64,000 bases of DNA from Galeruca laticollis (GCA_963921935.1 OY998180.1:66002061-66066060); one strand, 5' to 3'; positions 53,780 to 64,000 are shown, counted from the stretch's first letter. Made by a program: numbers and translations. The notes: generated from the sequence alone by a model not told the origin.

Positions 53780-56293
53780 TGTAACGTAAAATCAAACCCC
53801 GTGCACCTATGCACTTATCCCACTTACGTTAGCGACCTACTGAAGATAGATCGAACTTGTGGCCCCGAAATCAATTACTACTAATTTAACCAAGTTACCA
53901 GCAGATCGGATGGCCGATCTATGCCACAAGGTATTTTACCCGCTAGACTTCAGCCGAAGAAGGGAGGTTCGTATGCTGGTAACGAACGATCAAAATAAGC
54001 TATAAACCCACGGCGCCAGGTAAACCGTACCCGAGTAAATACCCCAGTTTACTTCCCTAATCGTAGTTTACCCCCAATTAGGAGAGGATTACCAAAATCA
54101 AACTCGTAACTCAACTCACAAGAGAAATGATTTATTGCGGTGGTGGTTTGGTTTGAGTACAGTTGTATGAAAATTGTGGAAGCAGTTATTCCCACAGTGG
54201 ACACTTAAGGTCCATCAACCCTTACTATAAAAAAAATATAAACAGATCGATATGAAATCTCTCACGAACTGTGGACATTTACAAAAGTCCCTTATAGTTC
54301 AATATCTACAATAATACAATTATTTAAAATCCTATATACCCCTACCCCAAAATTGATAAATGAATGCTCAGAAGGATTTGAAACAGAGACCAGTTCTGAG
54401 TTAAGTTAGTTTCTGAAACTTGCAAAAAAAATTACAATCATATAAAATGAAAACGGTGAGAACCTGAAGGGTTACCCATACCGTGGCTTATCTGCGCATA
54501 TCAAATTGTAAACTTACCAAAAGCAAACAAAAACAATATAAATTATCATAACCGTTCCGTGTGAGCTCAGACGCAACTTACCTACTCTACCTAGAGTAAT
54601 AAATGACCAAGAAAAAAAATAAATTACAAGCCACTTGTATGTTCACAAATGGTGAATTATTTATACGTACAAGTTATATATATGCTATAAAAAGAAATGA
54701 TTATAAAAAAAAATATTAAATGTTTAAAACTTGCGCGTCTTCCCCCGCTGGTGATAAATCCTGACGATCCACAAACTGTTTCTGAGGTAGCAATCACTAA
54801 GGTGAGGCTGTAAGCATCCCAGGAATGTTGTGGTACTACGAACCAACACCAAGGGGACTCCGGAACTAATCCAATACGGGAAATACGAATCACCAAAGAT
54901 CCAACAATATCCCAGAATAAATGTTTAAAACCCAAAAAAAAACAAAACCCTAGAAAAAATAATACACTAATTAGTGTTGTCACTACACTCAATTGACATT
55001 GAACCACCCTGGGAATTCATCACATTTATCCCAGTGTGACTCCTAATATTATCCTACTCAAAACCATTTACTACCCGAGTGGGACGGCCCACTTTTTTTG
55101 AAAAAAACCCAAGGTAGACTTCAATTATACCATCTACTTGATAACGTAAGTATATTACCCCCTATAAAGTCTAAAAGTAACAAACCCGAGATAACCACCC
55201 CTTACTAACAAGTACTTTACCCCCAACATACTATACACAAGCTCTATCATGAACATATAAATAGGTGGTGTCATCTTATCCGCAACACTATGAGGAACAA
55301 TTACTAGTTACAGAAAATGTTAAAACAAATAAATCTCACCTGTTTGGCTAAGACAGGGTTCTCCTGTGTGCTGCTAATATAGTAGTTAAAAGCCGTTATC
55401 TGAACTTAACCGCATGGCGATGTAGGTGACTGGGCTTACAAATCCATCTGCCTCTCACAGATGAGGTCTGGACGGAATACTAACTCCACCAACTCTCACT
55501 ACTCCACCCAAGCCAAACTACCCCCTCAAATTCATATTCCCCTGTGGGATGAATGTGGAATCTTCATGCGAATTTGTTTTTGGGGCTCCCAATAAGCACC
55601 TGCATACAACACCACGTTGATCAGAAAGAAAAAGGAAACACGACAGGTTTCATTGACAACCCACCTTTCCGTTCGAGACACTCTCACTCGAGCAGTTTGG
55701 AGCACATACGTTCTATGACCTCGGAGTGAAATTACTCTACTTGCACATCGCATATTAAAACCCCCCGTATAAATACAATAATTAACTAATCAAAAATAAC
55801 CTATATTCGCAAATATACCACACCCCTCGACTGTATTTACAACATAAAACATCACTTATTATACCCTGATGTACAACCACAGTACACCGGTAGGCCACCT
55901 TCCGTACGAATCACAGATCTCTTAACGTTTGAAAAAGAAGAATAAACGAGGATATGACATATGGCGAATCAGCTGTTTGATTCGAGTAGTGAAAAGTTTG
56001 TTTACATCCAATTGTACATCATATAACAAAATTCATTCTTTTTAAGTGTATATACAGCTTACTGTAACTATTCTACTGAGTGTATTTATTTCCTTTAAAC
56101 TATTAGTTGGTGCTAAACAAATTGACGACCAGGCTATTGACTCACTGCATTAATGATATTCCTAGCAATTGTCGACGTACGAAGCTAGTCTGACTTGATA
56201 TTAAGGTAGGAATGTTTATTCATTATGACCAAAACTGCATGATTGATGTCTTTTTTATGCGAATGATATATATTAACGAGAAAAACCGTAACA
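53780..56293 (-). repeat. Gypsy 5' LTR (right)
   Basis: About 2514 bp. Compared by eye with the left copy: six substitutions and one single-base A indel. Carries the element promoter, whose TATA/initiator I could not fix. Open frames 54657-55007 and 55532-55753 duplicate those of the left LTR. Confidence 0.95.
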
Positions 56294-56297
56294 GATT
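56294..56297 (+). repeat. Gypsy target duplication, right (GATT)
   Basis: Partner of 45905-45908. Confidence 0.85.
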
Positions 56298-56530
56298 ATT
56301 TGCACACCCTCCAGTTAAAACAAAAGTGGAACACTCCCGACTCATCCGTTACTATTGGTACTGTAGTACTCATACATCAAGATGACGCGCCTCCCCACCG
56401 CTGGCCTAAAGGTATTGTTGAGGAGGTTTATCCCGGAAAGGACGGAGTAATACGTGTAGCATTGGTCTGTACTTCCCGCGGTACATTTAAACGCCCGGTG
56501 GTAAAGCTTTGTCCTCTGTCATCGCAATAA
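56298..56530 (+). pseudogene. BEL pol C-terminal end after the Gypsy insertion
   Basis: The plus-strand frame reads LQLKQKWNTPDSSVTIGTVV, IHQDDAPPHRWPKGIVEEVY and PGKDGVIRVALVCTSRGTFK, then a stop. This is the C-terminal BEL/Pao region after the integrase core (DUF5641-type). It joins in frame with the sequence ending at 45908 once one GATT is discounted. Confidence 0.9.
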
Positions 56531-56633
56531 CTCATTATATACACACACGCACATTCATTTTTTTTATATACATCTCTTTTTTTTCTTCTATAAATTCATT
56601 TGAATATCCTAGGGATCTTCAAGCTGGGGAGCA

Positions 56634-56949
56634 TGTTTGCGCCGCTTATCTTTGTTTTTAACCGCAACACACTTAAAAAATATACTGTGGTCTGGATGAT
56701 ATTTGCTGTCAGTTAGTTGAATATAAAAAGTAGAACTGCCATCGCATTGTTTAGACATAAAAAAAACTTATTCACACCCGCAAAAAAATTAGAAATTGTT
56801 ACCGCCGCCACACCAGAACTTGGAGGATAGACATCTGGATTTTACAGGTAAGTGCATTCCTTTATACAAGACGCTGTTGTGGTTAGATTCGTGGGGTTTG
56901 TGGCCTTACACTCTCCTCGCAGGGAAGTTTCCCAAAAAACGCATCATCA
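56634..56949 (+). repeat. BEL 3' LTR
   Basis: 316 bp, homologous to 40260-40576, ending GCATCATCA before the CATTA duplication. Confidence 0.9.
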
Positions 56950-56954
56950 CATTA
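56950..56954 (+). repeat. BEL target duplication, right (CATTA)
   Basis: Partner of 40255-40259. Confidence 0.9.
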
Positions 56955-57512
56955 GCTAAACTAAAAATTGTTGCATTACTAAAGTAAATATTTCGTTTTA
57001 CAGTTTTGTTCCTTCAATCCAGGAAGATAAAATCAATATGGCTGGAACGCAGTGGTAATAAATCATTAAATTTGTCGACGAGGAAACAATGGAGGATATG
57101 TCCCCTCCATTTTCAAAAACAGTGTTTCTTTAGATTTTAGAAAGACGAAGGGGGGTTATTAAGACAGTTTGATTTGCTTTCCCATATGAGAGGAAATTGA
57201 CAAAAATTTATGGTAAGTTTTATTGTATTCAATATAGCATATATAATTTTGGACACTTTAAAATGTACCCATTGAAAAAATGATAATCTGAATTTTTTTT
57301 ATGTTATAGCTATTCCCTCCACCAGTAAAGGTGTTGAGCCATTGCCACCTTCACCACATCTGGAAGATATTACCTCCACCAGCTATGGGTTGGAAGGTAT
57401 TGAGCCCGTGCCGATTTTTATATATAGCCCATGATATGACAATTTATGGGAAATGAAAGTGAGTATTAACTTTTGTTGAGCCATTACGTCTAAGTATTTG
57501 GTCTAGCGGTAA
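56955..57512 (+). other. Possible relic exons, unassigned
   Basis: At 57309 a TTATAG acceptor-like site precedes AIPSTSKGVEPLPPSPHLED and ITSTSYGLEGIEPVPIFIYS, about 42 open codons ending in a stop. Near 57005-57210 fragments such as ERRRGVIKT and FAFPYERKLTKIYG precede a GTAAGT. They look protein-derived, but no family is recognised. Confidence 0.3.
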
Positions 57513-57680
57513 CCAAAAATCCAAAATATCCAATAAACACAAAAAAAACAATAAATCAAAAAATAGTTCAGAAATCCAAAAAATATTTAAAAACCAAAAA
57601 AAATCAAGAATTCCAAAAAAATTCGAAAACTCCAAAAAAAGGAATTCAAAAGAACCAAAAAAATTTAAACATTCAAACCT
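57513..57680. repeat. A-rich degenerate short repeat
   Basis: AATTCCAAAAAAA-like units of 12-20 bases recur irregularly (for example AAGAATTCCAAAAAAATTCG). It is low-complexity DNA; the minus-strand Phe/Leu-rich open frame over it is an artefact. Confidence 0.7.
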
Positions 57681-57894
57681 TTTTTGATATTTGTTTGGTT
57701 TACTACAAAAACATGTGTAAACTTATTATTTCAATTGTAAGCGCATTTTGTTTTCTTTTGTTGATATAAACTTTCAAACATATTTGTGTGTTTACTTATT
57801 TATTGTTGTTATTTCGTGTGATCACTTGTAGAAGCTCAACCAGAATCGAGAAAGAGCTTCCACAAGACCGTGGGATCTTTAAGAGCTCTTATAT

Positions 57895-58008
57895 TTTAAC
57901 AATCATAGACTGCCAGGAGCTGCAGAGTAACATAAACTGCCTTATGCGATGGTTTCATAAGAACGGAATGCTGTTAAATGTAGAAATATACAAATATGCA
58001 ATATACTA
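57895..58008 (+). pseudogene. Tiny LINE reverse transcriptase fragment
   Basis: The frame contains DCQELQSNINCLMRWFHKNG and MLLNVEIYKYAIY, matching the segment just after the RT active site (D..LQ.DLN.L..W...N.M.LN..K) of CR1/Jockey RTs. About 38 codons only. Confidence 0.5.
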
Positions 58009-58167
58009 GGCTTAAGCTTGTGATATTATCATATTTAATACTTCCAGGAAATAAATAAAGATGTGTTTTAAGTGAAAATGAAATGTTAGATATATTATCT
58101 TAAATTTTGTATATTCACAAGTGCTGTTTAGCACTCTTATATGTAATTACTTGGCACCTTGTATTTA

Positions 58168-58359
58168 CAGAGCTGGGCAGTAGTTTACAACTTTTCCTTT
58201 AAAAGTATTTTAATTACTTTTGTTCTAACAGTCACAGTAATTATACTCAAATGTTTTCTTTCACAGAATGTTGCCAGAAATAGTAGTTAACTACTCATTG
58301 CTAGCACTTTTTTTGATTAAGTAGTTAGCAGTTATACTCCAGTAGTTTTTCCAGCTCTG
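58168..58359. mobile_element. 192-bp hAT MITE
   Basis: It starts CAGAGCTGGGCAGTAGT and ends AGTTTTTCCAGCTCTG, inverted over the first nine bases with further imperfect pairing. It is flanked by TGTATTTA (58160-58167) and TGTGTTTA (58360-58367), an 8-bp duplication with one mismatch. CAGAGCTGGGCA-type ends and 8-bp duplications identify hAT-derived MITEs. Confidence 0.8.
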
Positions 58360-58641
58360 TGTGTTTATAGGAGTATAATAATACATAAATAAATTAATAT
58401 AAACTTATCATAAATAATTTTCTACTTTTATCTTGATTTAACATCATTTAAAAATCTAATGATACTCCAATCTAGAATATATGTTACTCATTTTTTAATT
58501 ATTCAATTGCTTTCACATTATAGTTTATTTATTGTCATTCTATTTGTTCAGAAAAGAGCTTTGTGAAAGAAATTATTTGTTGCGTATTTTTATACCAAAA
58601 TAAATAAACTGTTTATATAATTATTGTTTCATTTGTTCCAA

Positions 58642-58763
58642 TTTAACCATTTGTGGTCCATCATTTGATATTTCATTTAATTTACCTCTACATCTATTCA
58701 TTATTGAGTTAATGGAGTTAAATTGAATGAAATGTCTAATGATGAACTATAAATGGTTATTTG
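58642..58763. repeat. Palindromic AT-rich foldback repeat
   Basis: The left arm (ACCATTTGTGGTCCATCATT, near 58647) pairs with the right arm (AATGATGAACTATAAATGGT, near 58737), and TCATTTAATTTA pairs with TAAATTGAATGA inside. About 120 bp, imperfect. Probably a small foldback MITE. Confidence 0.55.
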
Positions 58764-59255
58764 GGAATAAAATAGTTAAAATACAGTAAATTTGAATATA
58801 CCGCCAAAACCTATTATTACAGAAATATTTTTAACATCACTCAATTGTTTAGTAAACACGCTATTTAGATGGCGCCGCAATCAGTGTCTAATCTATTTGT
58901 GGTCGCAGTGGCTACGCTTAATGTGTATGCGAAATTATCCTCTGCACTTATCAGAGACTTCACGAAATTTGTTCCAGTTTTCGTTATGTCCTTTTTTATT
59001 AGTGATAAAATAAAATGAAGTTGTTCAGGATTTAGTCGAAAAAATTCTCTACATTTTTATCAACTTCTTTTAAATGTGCATTTATAAGAAGACTAAAATA
59101 GCCTACTTCTGTATGTCTCTGGAACATGACGTAAATCTTACATCTTTTCTGCAATAGCATGTGTTCTGACAAATGTTCTGCACCTTCCTCTTCTTCTAAC
59201 ATGACAAGGAGTTAGAAGATTGGCGTCGTTTATTCTTTCTTATAATTAAACTACT
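58764..59255. other. AT-rich DNA, nothing recognised
   Basis: No domain, repeat or RNA signal found. The 73-codon plus-strand open frame 58792-59013 has no protein-like signature I recognise. Confidence 0.45.
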
Positions 59256-59560
59256 TCAGTCTTGACTTCTATAACTTGAACACTGATGTGTCGCAGTTCT
59301 AGACTTCTCACCGAAACCATACAATATTGTTACTACGACTGCGATTGATCGCAGTCGCAAGCCGCAGTCGCTTGAACCGCACCAGCGAAACCATACCTCT
59401 TTTACTAAAGAAATATTCATTCCGTTTCTTTCTTTGCTCCATACTGAATTCACGCTTGCAAGAAGCATTAGAGACAGGAATGCAAAGCACAAACGTGTCA
59501 AATTTTTTCAATTCAGTACAGGGATCTCTGTCTTTCGAACTCAACCCTACGTAAATTTAC
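59256..59560 (-). pseudogene. Probable hAT transposase C-terminal relic
   Basis: The minus strand 59544-59308 reads ELKKFDTFVLCIPVSNASCK and REFSMEQRKKRNEYF, similar to the hAT dimerisation motif (LCIPVSNASCER.FS...R.KN). No TIR or other part of the element is seen nearby. The longer plus-strand frame 59434-59823 is most likely its antisense shadow. Confidence 0.45.
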
Positions 59561-59989
59561 TCGATATTCTTCGACGAGATGTGGTTGCATTTCACGCCAA
59601 AAGTCCAAGCTCATCGTACAGTTTGTCATTACCTAAGTCAATATTTAATAATTCCTGGAGTCTAGTTATGCCTGTCCATGTGATTGGTACTTTGAGAGAT
59701 AAAACTTTCATTGCTGGTTTTGTGGATCTTCAAAGTTATACCATTTTTGTATGCGAGCGAAGAATGTATATAATTTTAGAAAAACCGGAGAAATTATTGC
59801 AGCCCGGGAGGTCGGGACGTTAACCATGATTACAGGATTTCCCAGGCAATCCGGGAGGGTTGGGAACCCTAGTTACCTGCCTGCCTACTTTTCGACGATA
59901 TTTGGTGAATTTTGGTAAATTTATTTTCCAAATTCGGTAATCCGACACATTTTCCGATACATGAGGACATCATAATAATTCAATATAGA

Positions 59990-60250
59990 AATTACCGCTG
60001 TACACGATGGTTAAGTCATTTTTTCATTACTCATTAGAAATTTTTGATGAAAACGCGAAACACGTTCAAATTTGACTGTTTTCTTGAAACCCCAGCCAAA
60101 CCACTCAAAAATGACGTTAGATTTGAGTTCTTGAGGGTTGAAAACCCGTATACGTAAAAATAAAACCTTCAACGGAATATTTCGATTTCACAGCTATTTT
60201 GCGTGTACTATGAAAATTCACTTTATTATTTTCTGATTACTAACTAGTCA
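59990..60250 (+). repeat. Distant relative of the Tc1-like TIR sequence
   Basis: The landmarks GACTGTTTTCTTGAAACCCC, TTGAGGGTTGAAAACCC, GGAATATTTCGATTTCAC and AGCTATTTTG follow the same order as at 27390-27515 (ACAGTTTTCACAAAACC, ATGAGGATCGAAAACCCC, GGAATATTTCGAGTTAAG, AGCTATTTTG). It appears to be an old diverged copy lying just before the 174-bp repeat element. Confidence 0.5.
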
Positions 60251-60289
60251 AAATTGGTCACAATTAAAGGTACCTTAACATCTCAGATT

Positions 60290-60835
60290 TATGTATGACC
60301 ACTCGAAATTTCTCCAAAAATGACCAAAAATAATGTGGTACTTCAAGTTCCATAGCACCCGTTGTACTGGCTCTAGTGCGCTGAAAATCAATAGGGTTTA
60401 TTTGTGTGATGCCCTGAACAATATCCAATCATAAAATTGGTCACCTGTATACACTCGGGATGCTGTATCGTGCTAACAAACTGAAATTTCTCCAAAAATG
60501 TGGTACTTCAAGTAGCATAGCACCCGTTGTACTGGCTCTAGTGAGCTGAAAATCAATATAGTTTATCTGTTAGAGGCCCTGAACCATATCCAATGATAAA
60601 ATTTGTGACTTGTTGCACTCCGGAGGATGTATCGTGCTAACAAGACATATTACGAAAAGTGACCGACGACGGCGACGACGACGACAAACACACCCGATGA
60701 GTTTTCTAAAAACTATTTTTCGAGTTGTTCTTGCTGTGAAACGAAAAAATAACTCAAAGAATCCAAAGTTCCAACTCTTTTTGGGGTGAACCAATACTTT
60801 TCTCGCATATTAGATAGGGTTGGGCGGAAAAGTAA
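60290..60835 (-). mobile_element. 174-bp tandem-repeat element, copy B1
   Basis: It contains about two repeat units (landmark CCCGTTGTACTGGCTCTAGT at about 60358 and 60520) and the unique end block with GACGACGGCGACGACGACGA (about 60663), TTTTTGGGGTGAACCAATAC and GGGTTGGGCGGAAAAGTAA (about 60818). It is the inverse orientation of copy A and the same as copy B2. Its repeat-side terminus is not clear, so it may be truncated there. Confidence 0.7.
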
Positions 60836-61227
60836 TTAGTGAAATGAGAACAAGAACAAGACTAGTGAAACACAAAATAAGGGAGTAGTAAAATTTAATA
60901 AGACTATTAAGGCAAGTAAAACTTGGTAAATCTAGTAACACGGACAAGCAATCAGTTTCTGCGTAAAGGCACTCTGTCCAAAATTACAATTTAGTGTAGG
61001 AAAATTAGGTAATATAAGAAAGACAAGGAAACTTGAAAGAGACAAGTAAAACTAAACAAGAAATGAAACATGTAATACTAATTGAAAGTAAAACGGAAAT
61101 ATTGGATACCCAATATTGGAAAAATAAAGAGGGCACTATTGTTTTCTCAATCCGCATCTCCATCTCCATGATAATCATCTATTCTGAAACCATCAATTTT
61201 TGTGAGCACCACGTTTTTAATCCTGTT
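60836..61227. other. AT-rich spacer between two copies
   Basis: A/G-rich sequence with a plus-strand open frame 61033-61236 of low complexity. No recognisable feature. Confidence 0.45.
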
Positions 61228-62362
61228 AAAAAATAAACGGTTTTAAAGATTAAAAATAACTTTTCCGCATTTATTCACTCTGGAGACTGTATCGTGCTAA
61301 CAAGCCGAAATTTCTCAAAAATGGCCAGAAATATGGTATATCGGGATTTATTGGATTCGTTGTACTGGCTCTGGTCAGCGGAAAATTAATAGAGTTCATC
61401 TGTGAGATGCCCTGAACAATATTTAATCATAAAATTATTCATTTGTATACACTCCAGATGCTGCATCGGAATAACAAACCAAAATTCCTCCAAAAACGAC
61501 CAAAAATGTAGTATATCTGGATTTATAGGACCCGTTGTACTGGCTCTGGTGAGCTGAAAATAAATGAGGTTCATTTATAAGATCAATAGAGTTGATCTGT
61601 GAGACGCACTGAACAATATTCACTCATAAAATTGATCATTTGTGTACACTCCGGATGCTCCATATATCGTGCTAACGAACCGAAAATTTCTCCAAAAATC
61701 ACCAAACATGTAGATTATCTGGAATTATATCACCCGTTGTCCTAGCTCTGGTGAGCTGAAGATCAATAGGGTTCTTCTATAAGACGCCCTGAACAATATC
61801 CAATAAAAATTGATCACTTTTATACACTCCGGAGGCTGCACCATGCTCACAAACCGAATTTTTTCCAAAAATTACCAAAAATGTAGTATATCTGGATATA
61901 CAGGACCCGTTGTACTGGCTCTGGCGAGCCTAAAATCAGAACGGTTTATCAGTGAGATGCCCTGAACAATCATAAAATTGGTAACTTGTATGTACTCAGG
62001 AGGCTATATCGTTGTAACATATCGAAATTCCTCAAAAACCGACCAAAAATATAGTATATCTGGATGTAAGCAGCCCGTTGTACTGGCTCTGGTGAGCCGT
62101 ATATCAATAGAGTTCATCTGTAAAATGCCCTGAACAGTAATCAATAATAAAATTTGTCACTGGTTACACTCCGGACACTGTATCGTGCTGACAAACATGT
62201 TACAAAAAGTGGCCGATATCGACGCCGACGATATACATATAGTATTTTTTTTCGAAAACCCCATTTTTCTAGTTGAACAATGAAAAAATAACTCAAAAAA
62301 CCAAAAAATCCAGCTTTTTGGGGTAAATCAATACTTTTCCTTCATCTTGAGTTGAGCGGAGA
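61228..62362 (-). mobile_element. 174-bp tandem-repeat element, copy B2 (most complete)
   Basis: It starts AAACGGTTTTAAAGATTAAA then TAACTTTTCCGC (61250) and ends GAGTTGAGCGGAGAAGTAA (62362). Five repeat units are marked by TGTACTGGCTCTGG-type words at about 61361, 61537, 61738, 61911 and 62079 (periods 168-201, the longest from a small internal duplication). The unique end block (62180-62345) has ACGCCGACGATATACATAT and CTTTTTGGGGTAAATCAATA. The first 40 bases match the corresponding end of copy A, so the whole unit moves together. Confidence 0.75.
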
Positions 62363-63050
62363 AGTAAGACCGTGAGATTTTACATTGAGCAAACTGTAAC
62401 GGAAAAAATAATAAAGGGAGAATTAGACAAATCGCTGTTAAACATTCTACTCTACATTAAGAACAGCGGGTAGCCTAAAAAAATTGGCGTCATTCTGACT
62501 TAAAAATTAAATTTAGACAACCCCGTAGATCAACTTAACGAAATAAAGTTCAATAATCCAAACGCCGGTGTAAATAACGAGTATTTACGTGTTCTGAATC
62601 TAAAAGAAATCTCAAACCGTCTCGAAAATGGCAAATCCCGTCGAGAGCAAACTCTCGCGAACTCTCGATAGAGAGATTGCAGGAATCGAGCACCATCATT
62701 AGTTGGGTTACTTTTTTTAATTACTTCCTTAAATAAATACTGGTTACATTGTAGCTCTAAGAGAAGGAAAAACGTTAACATGATGCCGAACTTCATAATT
62801 AAGCTTGTTTAGATCAAATTTTTCTTTCGAGGGATAGAACAGGAGCAACGATAATGAAATTTTCTTTTTTTCTCCCTTTTCCTGGATTTATTTCTGGCAA
62901 AGCTCAAATAGGCCATTGTATAAAAAAACTCTTTCCATTGGATGAAGATTATACCTATTTTGAAAAGTTTTATGAATTCTTTGGATACGGCATCAAATTA
63001 GGTTATACTAGATGAGATTAATATGATAAGCGAGAAAAAAATATGTATAT
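62363..63050. other. Mostly unassigned; one weak open frame
   Basis: On the minus strand 62796-62530 an 88-codon frame starts MKFGIMLTFFLLLELQCNQY, resembling a signal peptide, but the remainder shows no domain and no splice context. I would not call it a gene without transcript support. Confidence 0.25.
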
Positions 63051-63059
63051 CGAGATGAC

Positions 63060-63140
63060 AGAACGCCAGTACCCAAAGTAGTATGCAAAATTTTTATCTG
63101 GCAATTTTGATGTTGAAGATTCACGACGGTATGGAAGCTA
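63060..63140 (+). pseudogene. Possible mariner transposase N-terminal scrap
   Basis: About 24 codons read QYPK, a stop, YAKFLSGNFDVEDSRRYG, resembling the linker between the helix-turn-helix domains of SETMAR-type mariner transposases (W.ARF.SG.FD..D..RSGRP). Too short to be sure. Confidence 0.3.
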
Positions 63141-63309
63141 ATTTCTATTTCCACAAACTAAAACATTAATTGTTATTACATAAATCATTTCATCATACCG
63201 ACTGTGCCATAAGAAGGAAGGTACCTCATCGTTTATTATTTATTAGTATAATGGTTTGGAGTAACTAGTAGGTACTATTTATTTACCTTATATCGACGAC
63301 CTATTACGA

Positions 63310-63924
63310 AAAATATCATTAGCGGTACCTATTTCTCATAAATTTTAGAATGTTGTCCTTTTTAGTGCTGTTGTTGGGTATTTTATTTAATATTCGGGAA
63401 TGATACGACGTATTGTCCATAACAATTACAAAGTTCAGCGGAGTATTAGGCAAAAGTTGTTCTAAAAATAATTTTTCAAACAAATCTGCTGCCATATCTT
63501 CCGGCAGAAGCCTGTTATGTTTTTGGATGACAATAGCAACGCATTAGTTACAAAGCTATCTTACTTCCCGTATGAAGAATAATATCGTGTTTCCCTCTCC
63601 AACACGACATATTTAAAGAACAGTTTTTGTGTCGTCAACCCAACCATACTCGACAACATCATGCGTGTCAACAAACTAAGTTTAGTCTAAATATATTAAA
63701 GTTCTGTTGGAATCACGGTACCCTTTTATATTACGTATGTACTTATGTCTAAGTTCAACGATTCGCCGAGATTCCATTGTTACCATTGGATTACCTAACT
63801 TCTTATATTTAAATCCCCAACTAAACAAAAACGCGTGAAGAGTTTCCCAACGTTCATAATTATAATGAGAAACATCCCGCAATTTAACACGAATCAGTTC
63901 TAAAGTTTGTATTATGTTGTTCAT
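63310..63924 (-). pseudogene. Tc1-like (DDE_3) transposase fragment
   Basis: The minus strand 63924-63682 reads HAFLFSWGFKYKKLGNPMV, ESRRIVELRHKYIRNIKGYR and NRTLIYLD, where the family has Y-D-E-T with the first catalytic Asp; a stop follows the D. Downstream, in other frames: GSKIAFVTNALLLSSKN (about 63570), DMAADLFEKLFLEQLLPNTP (about 63510-63450), NFVIVMDNTSYHSRILNK (second catalytic Asp in MDNTSYH, about 63430) and NSTKKDNILKFM. The third catalytic residue is not retained. At least two frame breaks. The N-terminus lies beyond 63924 or outside the window. Confidence 0.75.
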
Positions 63925-64000
63925 GTAAAAACAGTAAACAATCCATAAGAAATCAACCGATTTGCTTTGTGAAAGCTTGTGAATGCCGGCATGTTCCTGG

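Larger units (their letters stand above)
45909..56293 (-). mobile_element. Young Gypsy-family (Osvaldo/Ulysses-like) LTR retrotransposon
   Basis: It has LTRs of about 2515 bp at each end beginning TGTTACGG and ending GTTACA on the element strand (minus), a 4-bp GATT duplication, a primer-binding site next to the right LTR and a polypurine tract next to the left LTR. The interior is about 5.36 kb and encodes gag and pol only; no envelope-type frame is seen. The two LTRs differ at about seven positions by eye, indicating a recent insertion. The primer site, long LTRs and pol order fit the Osvaldo/Ulysses/Woot lineage of insects (inference from features, not phylogeny). Confidence 0.95.
40260..56949 (+). 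mobile_element. BEL/Pao LTR retrotransposon containing a nested Gypsy element
   Basis: LTRs at 40260-40576 and 56634-56949 (TG...CA) flanked by CATTA define one 16.7-kb interval. Without the inserted 45909-56293 element and one copy of its 4-bp duplication it would be about 6.3 kb, a normal BEL size. Between the LTRs one gag-pol coding region is read on the plus strand with BEL-type motifs but several frame breaks. The two LTRs differ at many sites, so this insertion is older than the Gypsy element inside it. Confidence 0.9.

Noticed and set aside
59434..59823. 129-codon plus-strand frame
   Set aside because: No recognisable domain and it overlaps a minus-strand hAT-like relic; most likely a shadow.
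62530..62796. Secreted small protein (signal-peptide-like start)
   Set aside because: A single weak feature, no conserved remainder or splice context; kept only as a low-confidence note.

Overview
This is animal nuclear DNA, almost certainly from an arthropod and most likely an insect: AT-rich, with spliced exons, no bacterial operons, and a dense layer of insect-type transposable elements (TEs). The species cannot be named from the window. Nearly all recognisable coding capacity belongs to TEs or their debris. Only one short stretch, two phase-compatible exons at 20808-21503 on the minus strand, looks like an ordinary host gene. No rRNA, tRNA gene or CRISPR was seen.

Layout. 0.2-1.7 kb: broken copy of a multicopy arthropod zinc-finger-like protein family (minus). 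3.1-7.2 kb: CR1-like LINE with a PHD-like ORF1 and broken ORF2 (plus). 7.5-8.9 kb: very degraded LINE (minus). 8.9-10.2 kb: degraded Jockey-like RT (plus). 10.7-20.0 kb: a second Jockey-like element (plus) split by later events. Its ORF1 is cut by a 5'-truncated CR1-like LINE (minus, 11.0-13.8 kb), which itself contains a roughly 1 kb element built around a 174-bp tandem repeat. Its ORF2 is followed by a DD41D mariner with roughly 690-bp inverted repeats (16526-19483). 20-22 kb: hAT fragment, small MITEs and the host exons.

22.2-29.9 kb: copies of a long-inverted-repeat Tc1-like element, one of them cut by a 4678-bp DNA transposon (22458-27135). That transposon carries a decayed transposase and a second, multi-exon gene whose product matches the DUF4806 family. 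A neighbouring paralogue preserves the empty site. 30.0-30.8 kb: PIF/Harbinger remnant with a MADF piece and a transposase C-terminus. 30.8-35.1 kb: LINE with RNase H and a DUF4780-like ORF1 (minus). 35.6-38.5 kb: decayed Gypsy pol (plus). 38.8-39.6 kb: non-autonomous hAT with perfect 15-bp TIRs and an 8-bp duplication.

40260-56949: BEL/Pao LTR element (plus) with 317-bp LTRs and CATTA target duplication. Its pol is interrupted by a young Gypsy-family element on the minus strand (45909-56293) with 2.5-kb near-identical LTRs, GATT duplication, tRNA-Lys-type primer site, a 1046-residue intact pol and a gag broken at one G run. 57-64 kb: small fragments, a hAT MITE with its 8-bp duplication, two more copies of the 174-bp-repeat element, and a Tc1-like transposase fragment running to the window edge.

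The window is best read as a stratigraphy of nested insertions. Target duplications, an empty site and interrupted reading frames give the relative order. The most notable items are the transposase plus DUF4806 transposon, the tandem-repeat-carrying element in three copies, and the recent Gypsy insertion inside BEL.
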